Source of the DNA: a bacterium | GTDB taxonomy: Bacteria; Electryoneota; B3-LCP | Reading direction: 5' to 3' | Length of the DNA: 48,468 nucleotides | NCBI GenBank assembly: GCA_026394195.1 | Contig: JAPKYS010000053.1 | Location: 1 to 48,468, forward strand | In this document: in pieces, positions 1 through 7,914 of the stretch | Position numbering within the stretch: the stretch's first letter is position 1 | Layout of the letters: every line of letters begins with the position of its first letter | The notes under the pieces: generated by a model | What the model was told of the DNA's origin: nothing | What the model saw: only the letters and a program-made list of their open reading frames with translations | Databases searched by the model: none | Position numbers and translations under genes: made by a program

Positions 1-1082
1 GATAATCCCATGGGTGACAGACAAAGTTCGCCCAGAGTGATGGCGGCGTAGGAATTGATCAACCACCAGGGGCTGACCTTGCCAAAGTTTCCTCCGGCGA
101 AAGCGGCAAATACCATGATGGCATAGGCAGCCGCCGTGAGCAGCATACCGATGCCCAGCTTGGAGGCGGTGGAGGGCTCCAGTCGGCGTCTCCGCATTAC
201 ATTCCAGAAGACCACGATCAGCGGGGTAAAGAGCAGGATGAAGGCCGGATTGACGGATTGGAAGATTTCGGGATTTAAGGTGGTACGGGTGGCATTTTCA
301 GCCCAGAAGGTGAGGGTTAAGCCGTTTTGGTGAAATGCCATCCAGAAAAAGATGACCACGCCGAAGATGGTCAGCAGCGCCAGTACGCGTTTCTTAGCCT
401 GGACTGGAGATAATTCCACTTCCCTGGCGGCGGATCCTGCTGCCTGCAAGTTAATATTATCACCGGCGCGAACGTGTTTTTGAAAGATGTTAAAGGTCAG
501 GAGTGAGAGTATCATCCCAACTCCAGCCGCGGCAAAGGCGTAATGCCAGCCGTAGATGGGGTGCAGGTTTCGTAAATATGAAGCGACCAGGGGCGAGATG
601 AAGGCTCCGAGGTTGATACCCATATAGAAAATATTGTAGGCGTCATCCTTCTTCTCCGGCATTTCGCGGTACAGGTTCCCCAGCATGGTGGAGATGTTGG
701 GCTTGAATAATCCATTCCCTATCATCAAGCAGCAGAGCGCGCTGAAGAAGAAGGGTAGAGGACGAAAAGCCAACAGAAAATGACCCGCCATCATGAACAG
801 ACCTCCCATGATGATGGTCTTGCGGATGCCGAAAAGTCGATCAGCTAACAAGCCGCCGATTACGGGCGTGAAATAAACCAATCCGATATAGAGCCCATAA
901 AGCTGTCCGGTCTTGAAGGTCGAAAAGCCCAGCCCGCCGTTTTGCAGGGTTTCATGCATGTATAAAGCCAAAATGGAAAGCATGCAGTAGAAACTGAACC
1001 GCTCCCACATTTCCGTGAAGAACAGTACCGGCAGACCTTTAGGGTGACGTTTTTTGTTGATGGGGTCAGACGCTGTTTTCAT
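1..1082 (-). CDS. POT/PTR2 family proton-dependent di/tripeptide transporter (3' end beyond window)
   Basis: My translation from the ATG at 1082 gives 360 residues with no stop before the window edge, so the C-terminal part is missing (family length about 450-500). The family signature is clear near the N-terminus: FFTEMWERFSFYCML (ExxERFxYY-like), then the loop GGLLADRLFGIRKTI and GNGLFKPNISTMLG. Many hydrophobic helices follow. Members are inner-membrane symporters that import di- and tripeptides with protons. A TGGAG ribosome-binding site lies about 6 bases before the ATG. The gene follows an exported oligopeptidase on the same strand, 85 bases downstream and separated by a hairpin, which suggests external peptide digestion coupled to uptake. 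Substrate range cannot be told from sequence. Confidence 0.9.
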   Translation of the reverse strand, partial: MKTASDPINKKRHPKGLPVLFFTEMWERFSFYCMLSILALYMHETLQNGGLGFSTFKTGQLYGLYIGLVYFTPVIGGLLADRLFGIRKTIIMGGLFMMAGHFLLAFRPLPFFFSALCCLMIGNGLFKPNISTMLGNLYREMPEKKDDAYNIFYMGINLGAFISPLVASYLRNLHPIYGWHYAFAAAGVGMILSLLTFNIFQKHVRAGDNINLQAAGSAAREVELSPVQAKKRVLALLTIFGVVIFFWMAFHQNGLTLTFWAENATRTTLNPEIFQSVNPAFILLFTPLIVVFWNVMRRRRLEPSTASKLGIGMLLTAAAYAIMVFAAFAGGNFGKVSPWWLINSYAAITLGELCLSPMGL

Positions 1083-1109
1083 GGGCGACTCCAAGGCATT
1101 ATTATAAGA

Positions 1110-1136
1110 ATAGGGCGGGGGTTATCCCCGCCCTAT
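1110..1136 (-). terminator. Hairpin after the M3 peptidase gene, terminator or attenuator
   Basis: Perfect 11-bp inverted repeat (1110-1120 with 1126-1136, 5-base loop), GC-rich, lying between the stop of the peptidase gene (1168) and the transporter start (1082). On the minus strand it is followed by TTCTTATAAT, a loose T-rich stretch. It probably ends or reduces transcription of the peptidase gene. With only 27 bases left before the transporter start, it may set the transporter's expression as an attenuator. Confidence 0.7.
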
Positions 1137-1167
1137 CGGTAGAGCGGTCTGGTTAACTACCGCTGAG

Positions 1168-3123
1168 TTAGGTCGTTTTGGACAACTGATCCAATTCGTT
1201 TACCATGTTGGAGAACCATTTCACGAACGCCTCGATGGGCGCTGGAGTCGTCATGTCAACGCCGGCATCCTTTAGCAACTCGACGGGGTGCTTGGAACTG
1301 CCACTTTGCAGATAGGTAATGTAGCGATCCCGAGCGCCTTTCTTGGCCTTGTCACCGCCAGCTTCAGCCATGATATCTGAGGCTAAGGCAATGGCAGCGG
1401 CGTAGCTGGTGGCATAGCTGTAGACGTAGTAGCTGCGATAGAAATGGGGGATATACATCCATTCAACGGCTGACAAGTCCGTGAAATCCATTGCAGGACC
1501 CTGCCAGGTTTTGTAGAGATTGAGGTAAATGTCGCTCAGCGCCTCAGATGTGATCGGTTCGCCGGCTTCACCCAACTTGTTGACTTCCCATTCCCAGGAC
1601 GCAAACATCGTCTGGCGATAGAAGGTATCGCGAGCGCCGCTGATGTTATTTTCCAGCAGAGCCATCAGTTTTTGCTTGGCGACCTTCTTCGCATCACCTT
1701 TAGCTTTTTGATATGTAGCACGAGCCTCGTCTAACGCCTTCTGATTGAAGATGGCTTCATTGGTCGTTGACGCCACTTCGGCGTTGAAAATGGCGTAATC
1801 CTTATTCGGGAAAGCCTGAGTCTTTTCAGAGTAGTAGCTGTGCATGGAGTGCCCAACTTCATGAGCAATAGTGCTGACGTCGTCGATGTTCAGCCCTTTG
1901 TCAACGTCGAAATTGTAGAGCATATAGGGGTGGATACCATAACAGCCGCTCGAATAAGCTCCACCACGTTTGCTCTGGCTGGTGTAAACGTCAACCCAGC
2001 CGCTGCCCGGATTTAACCCTTTGGTGATGTCAGCGTTAAATTGGGGACCGAGCACTTTCAGAGCATCGGTAACCATCGCCACACCCTGTTCCCAGGTGTA
2101 GCGATCTTCGGGCAGGTCGATAACACTGGCGTAATAGTCCCAGTGGCGCAGCGTGTCAACACCCATCAAGCGTTTGCGTACTTCGTTGTACTTGTGCAGA
2201 GGAGCGGTGTTCTTCTTGGTTGTTTCCACCAGGTTGATGTAGACCTGTTCTGGGATGAAATTTCCGGAAAGAGCGGCTTGAAGAGTGGTTTCGTATTTGC
2301 GGGCTCTGGTGAAGTAGACGTTTTTCTGCACGTTACCGTTCATCAGCGCTGCCATAGTGTTCCCGAACTGCTTATAACCGCTGAAGAGGGTGTTGAAGAA
2401 ATCACGGCGGATGCGGCGGTCAGGGTTGGTGCGCCAGGATACCCAGGCTGCATCGTTAACAACGATCGAATCTCCCTTTTCATCCAGAATGGATGGCCAG
2501 CGCATGTCAACGTCGGTTAATTTCCCGTAAGTTTCGGAGGGAGCGCCTACCACGTTGCCTGACAGGGCCAGAATTCTTTCTTCCGGTTCCGTAAGAACGT
2601 GTTCCTGTTTGGCATAGAGGTCATCGTAGGATTTACGGTAGGCTTCGAGTTCCTTGTTGCTTTCGATGTACTTATGCATCGTAGCCTGCGGAATCTGCAG
2701 AATTTCAGGATCAACCCAAGCCAACGCCTGTCCATATTCAACGGCTAACATCTGCATCTGTTGATCACGTCCGGACCAGTCCGGATTTGCCAGATCTACA
2801 TCAGCATTGAAATTCACATAGGTCCAGGCTCTCTCGAATTTCTTCCAGGCATCCTCGCTGATCTTGTTGAAATCGATCAGCGCCTGCGCCGGATTGGTTG
2901 CCTTATCACCGGCAAAGCTGCCTTTAAAGGCTGCCAGCTTATCAACGCCTGCTTTAAGCGCATCGAAATCCTTCTGCCAGGCTTCGAGATTTGCGTAGAT
3001 GTGGCTGGGTTGCCATTTGTATTTATCAGGTATGTCACTGCGCGTTTTGGCTCCTTTGCCAAACGCATTCAATGACAGCGCCAAGATGCACAGAAGGCAA
3101 ATTGCCCATTTCCAGGTTTTCAT
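1168..3123 (-). CDS. pepF: Exported M3 family oligoendopeptidase (PepF-like)
   Basis: 651 residues from the ATG at 3123. I prefer this start to the longer reading frame because GAAGGGAAGGAA lies directly upstream and a signal peptide follows (MKTWKWAICLLCILALSLNAFG). The zinc-binding HEVGH is at residues 421-425 within a typical M3 context (STIAHEVGHSMHSYYS), with the third ligand region (AEVASTTNEAIF) about 25 residues later. Length matches oligoendopeptidase F (about 600) plus a signal sequence. Classical PepF is cytoplasmic and cleaves short oligopeptides; here the leader predicts a periplasmic or exported enzyme. A peptide transporter gene follows. A consensus promoter lies at 3227-3255. 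The family is certain; export is inferred from the leader. Confidence 0.92.
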   Translation of the reverse strand: MKTWKWAICLLCILALSLNAFGKGAKTRSDIPDKYKWQPSHIYANLEAWQKDFDALKAGVDKLAAFKGSFAGDKATNPAQALIDFNKISEDAWKKFERAWTYVNFNADVDLANPDWSGRDQQMQMLAVEYGQALAWVDPEILQIPQATMHKYIESNKELEAYRKSYDDLYAKQEHVLTEPEERILALSGNVVGAPSETYGKLTDVDMRWPSILDEKGDSIVVNDAAWVSWRTNPDRRIRRDFFNTLFSGYKQFGNTMAALMNGNVQKNVYFTRARKYETTLQAALSGNFIPEQVYINLVETTKKNTAPLHKYNEVRKRLMGVDTLRHWDYYASVIDLPEDRYTWEQGVAMVTDALKVLGPQFNADITKGLNPGSGWVDVYTSQSKRGGAYSSGCYGIHPYMLYNFDVDKGLNIDDVSTIAHEVGHSMHSYYSEKTQAFPNKDYAIFNAEVASTTNEAIFNQKALDEARATYQKAKGDAKKVAKQKLMALLENNISGARDTFYRQTMFASWEWEVNKLGEAGEPITSEALSDIYLNLYKTWQGPAMDFTDLSAVEWMYIPHFYRSYYVYSYATSYAAAIALASDIMAEAGGDKAKKGARDRYITYLQSGSSKHPVELLKDAGVDMTTPAPIEAFVKWFSNMVNELDQLSKTT

Positions 3124-3226
3124 TTCCTTCCCTTCAATTAATTTTAAGTCGATTGGTTGTATGTTTCGTCTGATTGTACTGTCGGTATTAATGCCGCCGA
3201 TGGGTTCCTTAAGCGATATTTCATTA

Positions 3227-3255
3227 AATATAATGTCTAATGACCCTTTTGTCAA
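3227..3255 (-). promoter_or_regulatory. Promoter of the M3 peptidase gene
   Basis: On the minus strand: TTGACA (3255-3250), 17-bp spacer, TATATT (3232-3227). Start of transcription is expected near 3220, giving a leader of about 97 bases. The rest of the 3124-3497 gap between the two divergent genes shows no other structure I can support. Confidence 0.75.
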
Positions 3256-3497
3256 CGTAAATTTACACCGTATCCTGAAAAAGATCACAGAACACAGGAT
3301 CTTCATGGTTTAGGCAATTTCTCCGAAATAATGCAACGCAACAGCATATGTAAGCGTAAAATCTTAAAGGAAAACGGTCTCTGATGATTAAAAAGGCATC
3401 TTTCCCGGACCCAAGGTCATGTGAATTTCTGCGCCTTTGGATATTAGACCCAGGCTGATTGCATTTAGTTGCCTTCCCATCGACTGATTGGTGAAAA

Positions 3498-4361
3498 ATG
3501 GTCAAAGAACCTGCACCAACGAGAGCGAAGATCCACATCGGCACCTCATCTTTTTCGGAAAAGGACTGGGTGGGATCATTCTATCCCCTTGGTACGCCGC
3601 AAACCGAATTCCTCTCAGTATACGCTCAACACTTCAGCACCGTGGAGATTGACTCGACGTACTACGGTATCCCCAGCGCCAGGACGGTGGATAACTGGGC
3701 AGCCAGAACACCGGAGACATTTCTATTTGCCCTTAAATTCCCCAGATCGATCGTGCACGGCGGTGAAGCTGCAAGACCGGACGCTAAAAAAATTCTGGTA
3801 CCCGCCTTGACCTATCCGGTGCGCGACCGCTTTTTGGAGGTCGCTGGGCGGCTGGGCGCACGGCTGGGGCCGCTGGTGTTACAGTTTCCTTATTTTTCTA
3901 AAGACGTCTATCCCGACGCTCGGTGGTTCTACGACAGATTGGAACAGTTTCTGCGCGACCTGCCGCAAGAGTATCGCTATGGAGTCGAGATTCGGAACAA
4001 AGACTGGTTAAAACCCGAGCTTGCAGATCTGTTCCGGACTTATCATGCCGCCGTGGTTTTGTCGGATTACATGTATATGCCCTTGGCTGAAGAGATTGAG
4101 AAATACTTAAGTCCCGCGACCACCGATTTTGGCTACGTCCGTTTAATCGGCAATCGGAAGGAAATCGAAGCGGTCACAATGCAGTGGAATCGAGAAGTGA
4201 TAGATCGTTCGAGTCGATTGGATCGCTGGGCTGATTTCCTGAATCACTTAGCGCAACAGGTTGATAATATTTACGTTTATGTCAATAATCATTACGCGGG
4301 ATACGCGCCCGGTACGGTGCGGAGGCTGCAGGAACGAATCACCGGAGCAAGTAGTATTTGA
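3498..4361 (+). CDS. DUF72 family protein (YecE-like)
   Basis: 287 residues. The N-terminus carries the DUF72 hallmarks: HIGTSSFSEKDWVGSFYP (usual GTSGWxYxxWxGxFYP), then FLSVYAQHFSTVEIDSTYYG and LFALKFPRSIVHG. The C-terminal VYVNNHYAGYAPGTVRRLQE matches the family's NNHxxGxAPxNA end. DUF72 proteins form a TIM-barrel-like fold and their biochemical role is not established. The start is the ATG after a weak GGTGA. The gene lies 45 bases ahead of the hydratase gene and may share its transcript, but a functional link is not evident. Confidence 0.88.
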   Translation: MVKEPAPTRAKIHIGTSSFSEKDWVGSFYPLGTPQTEFLSVYAQHFSTVEIDSTYYGIPSARTVDNWAARTPETFLFALKFPRSIVHGGEAARPDAKKILVPALTYPVRDRFLEVAGRLGARLGPLVLQFPYFSKDVYPDARWFYDRLEQFLRDLPQEYRYGVEIRNKDWLKPELADLFRTYHAAVVLSDYMYMPLAEEIEKYLSPATTDFGYVRLIGNRKEIEAVTMQWNREVIDRSSRLDRWADFLNHLAQQVDNIYVYVNNHYAGYAPGTVRRLQERITGASSI

Positions 4362-4406
4362 TAGAAATACAGAACACCCAAAAAAGCCGAACAATCTGGA
4401 GTAGCC

Positions 4407-6380
4407 ATGGCTCAGAATTTAGTCGAAAAAATTGCGCAAAAATACGCGGTCGGTCTGGATAAGGGGCAGTTGGTGCGAGCCGGGGATTACCTTTCCATCC
4501 GCCCGGCGCACGTGATGACCCACGACAATACCGGAGCGGTCATACCGAAATTTCGCAGCATAGGAGCAGCAAAAATTTTAGATCCCCGGCAGGTGGTTGT
4601 AACGCTCGACCATAACGTACAAGATAAATCTGAAGATAACCTTAAAAAATACGCCAAGATCGAAGCCTTTGCGAAACAGATGGGAGTCGATTTCTACCCT
4701 GCCGGACGTGGAATCGGGCATCAGATCATGTGCGAGGATGGCTACGCCTGGCCCGGGACGCTGGCAGTTGCTTCCGATAGTCACTCGAATATGTACGGCG
4801 GGTTAGGCTGCCTGGGAACACCGGTGGTCAGGACGGACGCGGCGGCGATCTGGGCGACCGGGCGTACCTGGTGGCAAGTTCCTCCGGTAGCCAGGGTAAC
4901 GTTAAAGGGAAGCCTCAAGCCGGGTGTCACCGGCAAGGACGTCATCATCACCCTCTGCGGGATATTTAACCATGATGAGGTGTTGAATCACGCGATCGAA
5001 TTTATTGGTGACGGCATCCAGAGTTTGAGTATCGATGAGAGGTTGACTATTGCGAATATGACCACCGAATGGGGAGCTCTGGCAGGTGTCTTTCCCATCG
5101 ACGGAATCCTGATCTCCTGGCTGTCGAAACGCGCAGACTACATCGCCCGGCGAGGTCTGGCCGGAGTGCCATCGGACGCTGATGGCAAGGGGACGCATCC
5201 CCGGGTCAATCCATCGCGCATCGAACAACTTCAGCAGGAGAAATTATCGGCAGATTCCAATGCCGACTATGCCAAAGAGCTTATCCTGCATATGGATACC
5301 GTGCAACCGCATGTTTCCGGACCCAACAGCGTCAAAGTCATGACTTCCATCCCTGAGATTCGCAATAAGAACATCAAAATCCACAAGGCTTACCTGCTTT
5401 CCTGCGTGAACGGCAGAGTGAACGATCTGGCTGAAGCCGCAACCATCATGAAGGGCCAAAAGGTCGCTGCTGGAGTCGAGCTCTACATTGCTGCGGCATC
5501 GAGCGAGGTAGAGGCTGAAAGTGAAAAGCGTGGAGACTGGCAGGTCTTAGTGGGTGCCGGAGCCATCGCCCTGCCGCCGGGCTGCGGCGCCTGCATTGGG
5601 CTTGGTGCCGGGTTGCTCCAGGATGGGGAGGTGGGGATTTCTGCCACCAACCGCAACTTCAAGGGGCGGATGGGATCGCGCAATGCGGATGCCTACCTGG
5701 CTTCTCCCGCTGTGGTTGCAGCCTCGGCAATCGCCGGAATTATCGATTATCCCGGTATCTTGGATCTAACCTTACCCAAAGGTGACATGACCCGAGCTGA
5801 AGGCAGCGCCAAAGCCGCTGGCGAAGTCCGCATCCTGCCTGAATTTCCGCCGATCATTGAGGGTGAGCTCATCTTCTGCCATCAGGACAATCTGAATACC
5901 GACGGGATCTTCCCCGGCAAGTACACCTACATCGACGACTTCACACCCCAACAGCAAGCCGGTGTGGTGATGGAAAACTACGATTCGGAATTTGGAAAAA
6001 TCGTCAAGGCAGGCGATATCCTGGTGGGAGGATTCAACTTCGGATCGGGGAGCTCGCGGGAACAGGCAGCCACAGCATTAAAATACCGAGGTCTCAGACT
6101 GGTTATAGCCGGATCTTTTTCAGAAACTTACAAGCGGAATGCTCTGAACAATGGTTATCTGGTCATTGACGCTCCCCAGTTAGTTGAAGATTTGAAAAGC
6201 CGCTTCGGCAAAGAAAAATTGACCGTTAAAACCGGAATTACCGGCAAAATCGACTTTCGCAAGTCCCAGTTAGCAGCCGACGGGAAGAACTACGCCATCG
6301 GACCGGTCGGACCTGCCGCTCAGGAGTTGATCATCCTGGGAGGATTGGAAAATTGGGTGAAAGCGAATATAAAATCATAG
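4407..6380 (+). CDS. Aconitase-superfamily hydratase, homoaconitase-like
   Basis: 657 residues, both catalytic and swivel domains in one chain. Three cluster-binding cysteines are visible: C333 in LLSCVNGR, and C393 and C396 in PPGCGACIG, as expected for a [4Fe-4S] enzyme. The N-terminal half has [11 protein letters not shown] and [13 protein letters not shown], the substrate/cluster regions. The swivel domain has [20 protein letters not shown]; the EQAAT variant is, as I recall, typical of homoaconitase rather than of classical aconitase (REHA). A GGAG ribosome-binding site lies 5 bases before the ATG. It is followed 31 bases later by an MmgE/PrpD gene. Candidate reactions are hydration of homoaconitate, aconitate or 2-methylaconitate. 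The family is certain, the substrate is not. Confidence 0.88.
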   Translation: MAQNLVEKIAQKYAVGLDKGQLVRAGDYLSIRPAHVMTHDNTGAVIPKFRSIGAAKILDPRQVVVTLDHNVQDKSEDNLKKYAKIEAFAKQMGVDFYPAGRGIGHQIMCEDGYAWPGTLAVASDSHSNMYGGLGCLGTPVVRTDAAAIWATGRTWWQVPPVARVTLKGSLKPGVTGKDVIITLCGIFNHDEVLNHAIEFIGDGIQSLSIDERLTIANMTTEWGALAGVFPIDGILISWLSKRADYIARRGLAGVPSDADGKGTHPRVNPSRIEQLQQEKLSADSNADYAKELILHMDTVQPHVSGPNSVKVMTSIPEIRNKNIKIHKAYLLSCVNGRVNDLAEAATIMKGQKVAAGVELYIAAASSEVEAESEKRGDWQVLVGAGAIALPPGCGACIGLGAGLLQDGEVGISATNRNFKGRMGSRNADAYLASPAVVAASAIAGIIDYPGILDLTLPKGDMTRAEGSAKAAGEVRILPEFPPIIEGELIFCHQDNLNTDGIFPGKYTYIDDFTPQQQAGVVMENYDSEFGKIVKAGDILVGGFNFGSGSSREQAATALKYRGLRLVIAGSFSETYKRNALNNGYLVIDAPQLVEDLKSRFGKEKLTVKTGITGKIDFRKSQLAADGKNYAIGPVGPAAQELIILGGLENWVKANIKS

Positions 6381-6411
6381 ATTGCTGTTGACGATTTGAA
6401 AAGGTGAACTT

Positions 6412-7779
6412 ATGGAAAAATCCCTCTCTCGGCAGATGTCGGAATTTGCCGTCGGGTTAAAATATCAGGACCTGCCCGATGAAGTCGTTTTAGCGGCAAA
6501 ACGCTTCCTGTATGATTCTATCGGCTGCGCTTTCGGAGCTTACCATACTCGTGATGCCAATATCCTGCGCGACCTCTATCGGGATATGGGCGGCAAACCA
6601 GAAGCGACGGTCATTGCCTTCGGGGATCAGATTCCAGCCGTAAACGCTGCGCTGATTAATTCCCTGATGGTTCGAGCGCTGGATTTCAATGATATCTACT
6701 GGAAAGAGGACCCATCGCACCCTTCAGATCTGATTCCAGCAGCTTTGGCGGTCGGTGAAAAAATGGATGCTTCGATGAAAGCGGTCATCATCGCCATCGT
6801 CCTGGGATATGAATTCGAGCAGCGACTTTGCGAGTTCGCCGTCCCCGGCATCCGTGAACGAAAATGGCACCACGCCACGCTGACTCAGTTCGTTTCGCCG
6901 ATCGTAGCCGGAAAAATGCTGGACCTGACGGTCGATCAGATGGTCAACGCCATCGGGATCAGCGGGTCGCACAATCATACCATCGGCTGTCCCACCGCCG
7001 GGCCATTGACCATGATGAAGAATACAGTCGATCCTATGGCGGTGCAGTCCGGAGTTCTTGCGGCTCTGATGGCGCAGCAGGGTTATACCGGCACCGAGAA
7101 AGTCTTTGAAGGAAAAGAAGGCATCATGGACGTTTTCGGGCCTGATTGGGATGTAGATAAATTGGTCGGGGGTTTGGGTGGACGATATAAAATCTCCGAT
7201 TGCAGTATGAAAGCCTTCCCCACGGAAGCGCTTACGCACACGCATATCTCTGCAACTCTAAAAGTAATAACCGAGAATAATATCAACTACGACCAGATTG
7301 TTGAAGTGGAGGTGACGACCATCGCCCGAGCCTGCGACATCCTCTTCGATCCGCACAAATTCAGGCCGGAATCACGGGAAACCGCCGATCACTCACTGCC
7401 CTACTGTCTGGCAGCAGCAATCGTCGATAAGCAGGTAACCACCGCTTCCTTTTTACCGGAGAAAATGAAGGATGCGCGGATCTGGTCGGTGATCGATCTG
7501 ATCAAGGGAAAGGCTTCGGATGAATTCGAGCAGATGTTCCCTGCCAAACAACCGTCTCGGGTCACCATTAAGACGAAGGATGGCAGAAGTTTTTCAGCCT
7601 ACCTGGAATACCCCAAAGGAGACCCACGGGAACCGATGACGGAAAACGATTTGGACGTCAAATTTAGGGCGCTCTCGGCAAATCTGCTATCCAAAGATCG
7701 TCAGGAAGGCATCAAGAAGCTTATCTATGAATGCGAAAAAGTTACAGCACGTGACTTTATGAAGAACCTGGTAATTTAA
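6412..7779 (+). CDS. MmgE/PrpD family dehydratase (2-methylcitrate dehydratase-like)
   Basis: 455 residues, the usual length for the family. Recognisable blocks: RALDFNDIYW followed by PSHPSDLIPAALAVGE (substrate-site histidine region), GISGSHNHTIGCPTAGPLT with MMKNTVDPMAVQSG, and MKAFPTEALTHTH. The founding member PrpD dehydrates 2-methylcitrate; other members act on citrate or itaconate-type acids. AAGGTG precedes the ATG. It forms an apparent two-gene unit with the aconitase-like hydratase upstream and ends at a strong terminator at 7801. No methylcitrate synthase or lyase gene is nearby, so assignment to the methylcitrate cycle is only one possibility. Confidence 0.88.
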   Translation: MEKSLSRQMSEFAVGLKYQDLPDEVVLAAKRFLYDSIGCAFGAYHTRDANILRDLYRDMGGKPEATVIAFGDQIPAVNAALINSLMVRALDFNDIYWKEDPSHPSDLIPAALAVGEKMDASMKAVIIAIVLGYEFEQRLCEFAVPGIRERKWHHATLTQFVSPIVAGKMLDLTVDQMVNAIGISGSHNHTIGCPTAGPLTMMKNTVDPMAVQSGVLAALMAQQGYTGTEKVFEGKEGIMDVFGPDWDVDKLVGGLGGRYKISDCSMKAFPTEALTHTHISATLKVITENNINYDQIVEVEVTTIARACDILFDPHKFRPESRETADHSLPYCLAAAIVDKQVTTASFLPEKMKDARIWSVIDLIKGKASDEFEQMFPAKQPSRVTIKTKDGRSFSAYLEYPKGDPREPMTENDLDVKFRALSANLLSKDRQEGIKKLIYECEKVTARDFMKNLVI

Positions 7780-7800
7780 ATTCTTTAAGTTTCCAATAGC

Positions 7801-7836
7801 AAGAGGCGCACAGATCGTGCGCCTCTTGTTGTTTTA
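7801..7836 (+). terminator. Rho-independent terminator of the hydratase-dehydratase operon
   Basis: Perfect 11-bp stem (7801-7811 with 7817-7827), 5-base loop, followed by GTTGTTTTA on the plus strand, 21 bases after the dehydratase stop. Confidence 0.88.
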
Positions 7837-7914
7837 CTCGATTGCTCTTCTCAAAGTCGCCTCCTGAAGGCTGCCCTGCAGGAAAGCGTCTTGCGATTAG
7901 AGCGATGTGGTCAT

